From: Lachnospiraceae bacterium
GTDB taxonomy: Bacteria; Bacillota; Clostridia; Lachnospirales; Lachnospiraceae
Direction of reading: 5' to 3'
Length of the DNA stretch: 64,000 nucleotides
NCBI GenBank assembly: GCA_022764465.1
Contig: JALERL010000037.1
Span: forward strand, 16,919-80,918
Position numbers and translations under genes: made by a program
Shown: one piece after another, positions 60,321 through 64,000 of the stretch
Numbering within the stretch: the stretch's first letter is position 1
Layout of the letters: every line of letters begins with the position of its first letter
Notes under the pieces: model-generated
The model's database searches: none
What the model was told of the DNA's origin: nothing
What the model saw: only the letters and a program-made list of their open reading frames with translations

Positions 60321-61601
60321 CTATTTTTCATTCATGTATTTTGCAAGAATCTGATACAGTTCCTCTGCATGAATCGGCTTTGTTAGATGATCCGTCATAC
60401 CTACAGCAAAGGACTCTGAAATGTCCTCTGCAAACGCATTCGCCGTCATGGCAAGCACCGGTATCTGCTTTGCCTGTGGATGATCCGATCTTCGGATCGC
60501 ACGCAGTGCATCATATCCATTCATCACCGGCATCTGGATATCCATAAGGATCAGATCATAGGTATCCGGTTCACTCTCTGTAAACAATTCTACTGCCTGT
60601 CTGCCATCCCTTGCACAGACAACCGCAAGTCCGGTCTGCCGCAGCAGTTCTTCTACAATATCCCGGTTAAAAACCGTATCATCGACTAACATGATCCGGT
60701 GACCATGAAAATCTACTGTCTGTGCCGTTTCCTTTTCTTCTCCGGATGATTCTGTTTCATGCAAAGTTTCCACTCTTTGAAATGGAAGAGATACCGTAAA
60801 AGTACTTCCCTCTCCATATACACTTTCCACCTCAACCGCACCCTTCATCAGATGCACCAGCCGGCTTGTGACCGGAAGCCCGATTCCTGCTCCCGGCATC
60901 GGACTTTCACTTTTACCGCTCCGCTGTATATGTGGAGTAAAGATCTGTTCTAACTGCTCTTTTTTGATCCCACAGCCTGTATCCCGGATAAAGAACCGGA
61001 CATAAATGTTACGTTCTTTGATCTTACCGGGCATGGCAGATAGTTCGATTGTTCCATTTTCCGATGTATATTTTAACGCGTTTGACAAAAGATTGTTTAA
61101 GATCTGACTCACCCGCAGCGGATCCCCAATTACCGGTTTTTTGATCCGTTCATCCACAGATAATACAAAACGGATCTGCTTCTGTGCACACAGCTGTGTA
61201 TACATTTCCCCGATCGATACTACCAGCTCATAGAGATCAAATTCTTCTGTTCTGATCTTTATCTGGTTTACCTCCACTGTTGTCATATCCAAAACATCCC
61301 GGATCACATTCTGTACTGCCTGACAGGCATAGGAAATCTTTTGCATGTTGTCTGCTACCACCGGATGATCTATCGCTGCTTCTGCCATTATCTTCGTCAG
61401 TCCATTGATCGCATCGATCTGTGTCCGGATCTCGTGACTGATCTGTGACAGGTAGGCACTTTTTAACTCACACTGTCTTTTCAGCTCGGTAACTGCCTCT
61501 TGTGCTTCCTGTTTTTCTAACTCCAACTGGCATATTCTGTTTTCTAATTCCTGACGCTCCCCTGATCTGTACCTTCTCTGAAATAAAGACATTCCCCTCA
61601 C
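60321..61601 (-). CDS. Cytoplasmic hybrid histidine kinase (HisKA-HATPase-REC)
   Basis: About 426 residues with no membrane span and no sensor domain beyond an N-terminal coiled coil (about 10-60). HisKA H-box is SQISHEIRTQIDAINGL, where the Pro after RT is replaced by Gln; ATPase boxes are NLLSNALKYTS, RDTGCGIK and GAGIGLPVT. The receiver has MLVDDT, the phospho-acceptor Asp in LILMDIQMPVMNGY and Lys in HLTKPI. It must pass its phosphate to another protein or act by protein contact. The start is probably GTG 61601, 7 bases after AAAGGA; ATG 61592 and GTG 61631 are alternatives. Confidence 0.87.
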   Translation of the reverse strand: MRGMSLFQRRYRSGERQELENRICQLELEKQEAQEAVTELKRQCELKSAYLSQISHEIRTQIDAINGLTKIMAEAAIDHPVVADNMQKISYACQAVQNVIRDVLDMTTVEVNQIKIRTEEFDLYELVVSIGEMYTQLCAQKQIRFVLSVDERIKKPVIGDPLRVSQILNNLLSNALKYTSENGTIELSAMPGKIKERNIYVRFFIRDTGCGIKKEQLEQIFTPHIQRSGKSESPMPGAGIGLPVTSRLVHLMKGAVEVESVYGEGSTFTVSLPFQRVETLHETESSGEEKETAQTVDFHGHRIMLVDDTVFNRDIVEELLRQTGLAVVCARDGRQAVELFTESEPDTYDLILMDIQMPVMNGYDALRAIRRSDHPQAKQIPVLAMTANAFAEDISESFAVGMTDHLTKPIHAEELYQILAKYMNEK

Positions 61602-61690
61602 ACATATGTCCTTTCCTGCATTGATTATCACAATATCTTTCTAAATTATACTCTACTTACTTCAAAAATCAAACAGGAAAGTATGTAAAA

Positions 61691-62473
61691 TCATCCCAGC
61701 GCAACGTCAAGGATCATCATCAGTGTAAACCCGGCTGCAAAAAATACCGTTCCGACATTCGAATGTATACCCTCCGACATTTCCGGAATCAGCTCCTCTA
61801 CCACTACATAGATCATCGCTCCTGCCGCAAAGCTTAACAGATACGGAAGCAGAGGTACGATCAGTCCTGCCGCAAGAATCGTAAGCACGGCTCCGATCGG
61901 TTCTACGATACCGGAAAGCATTCCGCCAAGAAATGCCTTTCCCTTTCCCATGCCTTCTGCCCAAAGCGGCATGGAGATAATCGCACCCTCCGGAAAGTTC
62001 TGGATTGCAATTCCAATTGCAAGAACCAATGCTCCCATTGCAGTAATGCTTTCGTTTCCAGCCAGATAACCTGCATATACAACACCAACCGCCATACCCT
62101 CCGGTATATTATGAAGCATTACTACAAGTACCAGCATCGTTGTTCTCTGTAGACGTGTCTTAAGACCTTCTGCATCCCGGCTTCCACGATGCAGGTGTGG
62201 AATCACATGATCTAATAACAGCAGAAACAGAATTCCAAGCCAGAATCCAACCGTTGCAGGGATAAAAGACCACTTTCCCATCGGCTCTGACTGCTCTAAG
62301 GATGGAATCAGAAGACTCCAGATTGACGCTGCAACCATCACACCGGCAGCAAATCCGGTAAGGATCCGCTGAACCATGTCACTCATAGACTTCTTCATAA
62401 AGAAAACACAAAACGCACCTAAACTCGTTCCAAGAAACGGGATCAAAATTCCATAGAAAACCTTTATTGACAT
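61691..62473 (-). CDS. ZIP-family metal transporter
   Basis: Membrane transporter of about 260 residues with eight hydrophobic helices. Metal-binding motifs are seen in helix IV (HNIPEGMAVG) and helix V (NFPEGAIIS), the classical ZIP signature; a His-containing loop (DHVIPHLHRG) precedes them. Likely imports zinc or another divalent cation; related GufA-type proteins are common in Clostridia. Start 62473 has AGAGAGG upstream; the longer frame from 62521 has none. Confidence 0.92.
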   Translation of the reverse strand: MSIKVFYGILIPFLGTSLGAFCVFFMKKSMSDMVQRILTGFAAGVMVAASIWSLLIPSLEQSEPMGKWSFIPATVGFWLGILFLLLLDHVIPHLHRGSRDAEGLKTRLQRTTMLVLVVMLHNIPEGMAVGVVYAGYLAGNESITAMGALVLAIGIAIQNFPEGAIISMPLWAEGMGKGKAFLGGMLSGIVEPIGAVLTILAAGLIVPLLPYLLSFAAGAMIYVVVEELIPEMSEGIHSNVGTVFFAAGFTLMMILDVALG

Positions 62474-62620
62474 AAAAACCTCTCTTTCTTCTATATAAAT
62501 ATAAGAAACATCGCAATCCAAAATATCAGATCCGGTTCTGACAAATCAGATTGCAGAATCTGTTAGTTTCATCTAACCATTATAGCATCTGTTTATTCTA
62601 CTGTACAGAATTAGGATATC

Positions 62621-62657
62621 AAAAAAAAGAGAAAACCAATTTCTTGGTCTTCTCTTC
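62621..62657 (-). terminator. Terminator of the HPr-like gene
   Basis: On the minus strand AAGAGAAGACCAA-GAAA-TTGGTTTTCTCTT runs into eight T residues. It lies about 35 bases after the stop of the HPr-like gene. The remainder of the gap to the ZIP gene is AT-rich. Confidence 0.88.
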
Positions 62658-62691
62658 TTTTGGAATATAGATTCCTTTATGTCACGATATA

Positions 62692-62919
62692 TCAAGCAAC
62701 TGCGTAACGTTTTAACACATTCTCGAAACGCGCATCAGTACCGCCATACTGTACCGTAAGTACCCGAGAAAGGTCCATGCTCAGAACTCCCAGAAATGAC
62801 TTTGCATCAATTACAACTCTGTTATAAGAGATATCAATGTCGAAGTCACATTTCTCAGCTTCCTTCACAAAATCACGTACCTCTTCTGTGTCAGATAATC
62901 TGATCTGTTTTTCGTTCAT
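62692..62919 (-). CDS. HPr-like protein lacking the catalytic histidine
   Basis: A 75-residue cytoplasmic protein. The centre, VVIDAKSFLGVLSMDLSR, matches the HPr region around the regulatory serine (Ser-46), and the small alpha/beta size fits HPr. But the N-terminal GLHARPA loop with the phospho-accepting His-15 is absent; the corresponding part reads LSDTEEVRDFVKEAE. It cannot act as a PTS phosphocarrier in the normal way; a regulatory role like Crh is conceivable (inference). AGGAAGGTGA upstream; own promoter and terminator. Confidence 0.75.
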   Translation of the reverse strand: MNEKQIRLSDTEEVRDFVKEAEKCDFDIDISYNRVVIDAKSFLGVLSMDLSRVLTVQYGGTDARFENVLKRYAVA

Positions 62920-63007
62920 GTTCTCACCTTCCTAACTAATAGACTAATTTAACTTCATTGGAACAATTTATTAATTCAAAGATTTAATTATCCCTGAATC
63001 TTTACGC

Positions 63008-63036
63008 ATTATGCCACCATTTTTTTCATTTGTCAA
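63008..63036 (-). promoter_or_regulatory. Promoter of the HPr-like gene
   Basis: On the minus strand TTGACA (63031-63036), 17 bases, CATAAT (63008-63013), a strong sigma-A promoter. The leader to the start at 62919 is about 80 bases and AT-rich, with no recognised riboswitch. Confidence 0.8.
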
Positions 63037-63313
63037 TTTTCCCAATTTTCGAAAATCCCAGTATTTATGCACACTTTACACAAGTTTTACGCCCATTTTG
63101 GGCTTTGTAGTATTCCATGAAAAACCGTTTTTTCTTTTTTCAGATAGTTCTATACAATTCATTGTGCCATTTACCCAAAAAAACGTCTGTATTTGGCTGT
63201 TTCTCAATATTTTTTGACAATTTTTATCAGATTTTCTTGTTAAAAAATTATCATTCTCTTTTCTGCTTCTTATTCTATTGTATGATAACCGGGAATTTTT
63301 AGTGTATTTTTAA
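63037..63313. other. AT-rich intergenic stretch, nothing recognised
   Basis: Between the HPr-like promoter and the dispersed repeat. Contains T-rich tracts and short inverted repeats (GCCCATTTTGGGC near 63091), but no frame with a ribosome site and no convincing promoter. An isolated TTGACA near 63214 lacks a -10 box. Confidence 0.5.
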
Positions 63314-63463
63314 AAAATAAAGTGTGCGCCTGCCGCACACTCCCGCACCCGAGCGGATGCATCGCATAACCTTCCACTCCGCGAGGTGCGCATCTTACGA
63401 TCAAGCATGCATGCTTGATTTTTGCTTTATAGGAAATTCCGTTGGAATTCCTATAAAGCAAAA
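63314..63463. repeat. Structured dispersed repeat, full copy 2
   Basis: Same element and orientation as 38771-38927: starts AAAATAAAGTGTGCGC, the hairpin GTGTGCG/CGCACAC, the core with GGATGCATCGC and CCGCGAGG, the ATCAAGCATGCATGCTTGAT palindrome, and the right stem GCTTTATAGG/CCTATAAAGC. In copy 1 the same stem is ACTGTATAGG/CCTATACAGT, so base pairs changed together. It abuts the terminator of the tRNA-Trp transcript. Confidence 0.85.
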
Positions 63464-63488
63464 AAAGAAGTCCATTGGACTTCTTCTT
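63461..63488 (-). terminator. Terminator of the rRNA/tRNA-Trp transcript
   Basis: On the minus strand AAGAAGTCC-AAT-GGACTTCTT is followed by a run of T residues. It lies 6 bases after the tRNA-Trp 3' end, consistent with termination of the rRNA-tRNA transcript. Confidence 0.85.
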
Positions 63489-63493
63489 AAGAA

Positions 63494-63564
63494 CAGGGGT
63501 GGAAGGAATCGAACCCTCCTCTGGAGTTTTGGAGACTCTTATTCTACCGATGAACTACACCCCT
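63494..63564 (-). tRNA. trnW: tRNA-Trp (CCA anticodon)
   Basis: Minus-strand cloverleaf of 71 nt. The acceptor stem AGGGGTG/CACCCCT pairs perfectly, the discriminator is G, the D arm holds GTTCATCGGTAGAAT, the anticodon loop is CTCCAAA (anticodon CCA, Trp), and the T loop is TTCGATT. The anticodon stem has one A-C mismatch at its top. The 3' CCA is not encoded (TTC follows). It lies about 220 bases downstream of 23S rRNA on the same strand. Confidence 0.96.
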
Positions 63565-63786
63565 ATATGCTAAAATGACGTATAGATTACGCCATCTTAG
63601 GAAAGATTTATACCTTGAAAACTTCATACAGATGATCCGATCTTTTTCGAAAATGGTCACTTCAATTCCGCTTCGCTTCATCTCAGTGTCATTTGCTTCG
63701 CAAATTTCCTTCCAGATATTTCATCAGCTACGAAAGCAAGCTTTCTCACTTCTTCAACATCTGTCAGATCATTTTCTTTTCTTTTT
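63565..63786 (-). other. 23S-tRNA spacer without a 5S gene
   Basis: Transcribed spacer of about 220 bases between the 23S 3' end and tRNA-Trp. It includes TGAAGTTTTCAAGGTA near 63630, a motif type seen in clostridial rRNA spacers, and short inverted repeats such as TTTGCGAAGCAAA. I could not find a 5S rRNA sequence, which would normally follow 23S. No other gene seen. Confidence 0.6.
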
Positions 63787-64000
63787 GGTCAAGCCCTCGA
63801 CCTATTAGTAACAGTCAGCTCCACACGTTACCGTGCTTCCACCTCTGCCCTATCTACCTGATACTCTTTCAGGGGTCTTACTACCTCAGGGGTAGGGATA
63901 TCTCATCTCAGGGGGGGCTTCACGCTTAGATGCCTTCAGCGTTTATCCCTTCCGGACTTGGCTACCCAGCTATGGATCTGGTATCCAGCTGATACACCAG
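63787..64000 (-). rRNA. rrl: 23S ribosomal RNA, 3' end (partial)
   Basis: The minus strand carries the 3' terminal part of 23S rRNA, ending GGTCGAGGGCTTGACC near 63787, with the conserved GCATCTAAGCGTGAAGCC stretch and GATGAGATATCCC further in. The gene continues beyond the right edge. Orientation matches the downstream tRNA-Trp. Confidence 0.96.

Noticed and set aside
62692..62919. Ordinary PTS phosphocarrier HPr
   Set aside because: The phosphorylatable His-15 loop is absent.
63324..63578. 84-codon frame across the dispersed repeat and tRNA
   Set aside because: Overlaps a tRNA gene and a structured repeat; no ribosome site.
1..64000. CRISPR array, prophage, transposase or restriction-modification system
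   Set aside because: No regularly spaced repeat array, no integrase/transposase motif and no nuclease-methylase pair seen; repeats found are leader, palindromic or MITE-like.

Overview
The window looks like chromosome of a low-to-moderate GC Gram-positive anaerobe, most likely a Lachnospiraceae-type Clostridium relative. Indicators are strong GGAGG-type ribosome binding sites, TTGACA/TATAAT promoters with 17-base spacers, a PPi-type phosphofructokinase, class II GalT, a Firmicutes-type DUF4250 protein, YerC/TrpR, a Cache-type chemoreceptor and a glycine riboswitch. No phage, plasmid, insertion sequence or CRISPR array is visible. Most genes are on the minus strand, as is the rRNA/tRNA locus at the right edge, which suggests that minus is the leading strand here.

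Layout. 1-3.9 kb: start of a gene leaving the left edge, then a MoxR ATPase / VWA protein / leucine-rich-repeat operon. 4-8 kb: pyruvate kinase, a PflX-like radical SAM protein and a divergent PPi-type phosphofructokinase. 8.0-8.3 kb: a gene-free stretch that is one long imperfect palindrome. 8.4-12.3 kb: alpha/beta hydrolase, DUF6320 protein and condensation-type acyltransferase, with a divergent FadR-type regulator. 12.3-14.7 kb: a complete polar amino-acid ABC importer. 14.9-20.5 kb: DUF4250 and methyltransferase-like genes, a small conserved-looking protein, an asymmetric heterodimeric ABC exporter and a transglycosylase. 20.6-22.3 kb: Na+:alanine/glycine symporter behind a single-aptamer glycine riboswitch. 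22.4-32.8 kb: M23 endopeptidase, SseB-like protein, 23S rRNA m5U methyltransferase, an AT-rich HAD phosphatase, PcrA, DUF1836, YerC, an orphan NMT1-like binding lipoprotein and a small membrane exporter. 32.8-41 kb: hisC, galKT, a chemoreceptor and an L,D-transpeptidase. 41-53 kb: PAP2 phosphatase, nadE-hslO, methyltransferase, membrane/PH-like protein, DUF1002 protein, alpha/beta hydrolase with an 87-bp tandem leader repeat, recJ, truA and a tandem PPK2. 53-63 kb: GGDEF/EAL protein, HEAT-fused methyltransferase, amidase, a 44-codon gene with a perfect promoter, nfo, DUF5808/PH protein, sensorless hybrid kinase, ZIP transporter and an HPr-like protein without the catalytic His. 63.3-64 kb: a dispersed repeat, terminator, tRNA-Trp and the 3' end of 23S rRNA.

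Most of this is household metabolism, envelope maintenance, nucleic-acid repair and transport. The least explained material is non-coding or very small: the 255-bp palindrome, a structured repeat family (two full copies and one deleted copy), a leader module shared by two unrelated genes and tandemly duplicated in front of one of them, and the isolated 44-codon transcription unit. I see no clear defence island or biosynthetic cluster. The best candidate for an undescribed gene system is the acyltransferase/DUF6320/hydrolase operon with its divergent regulator.
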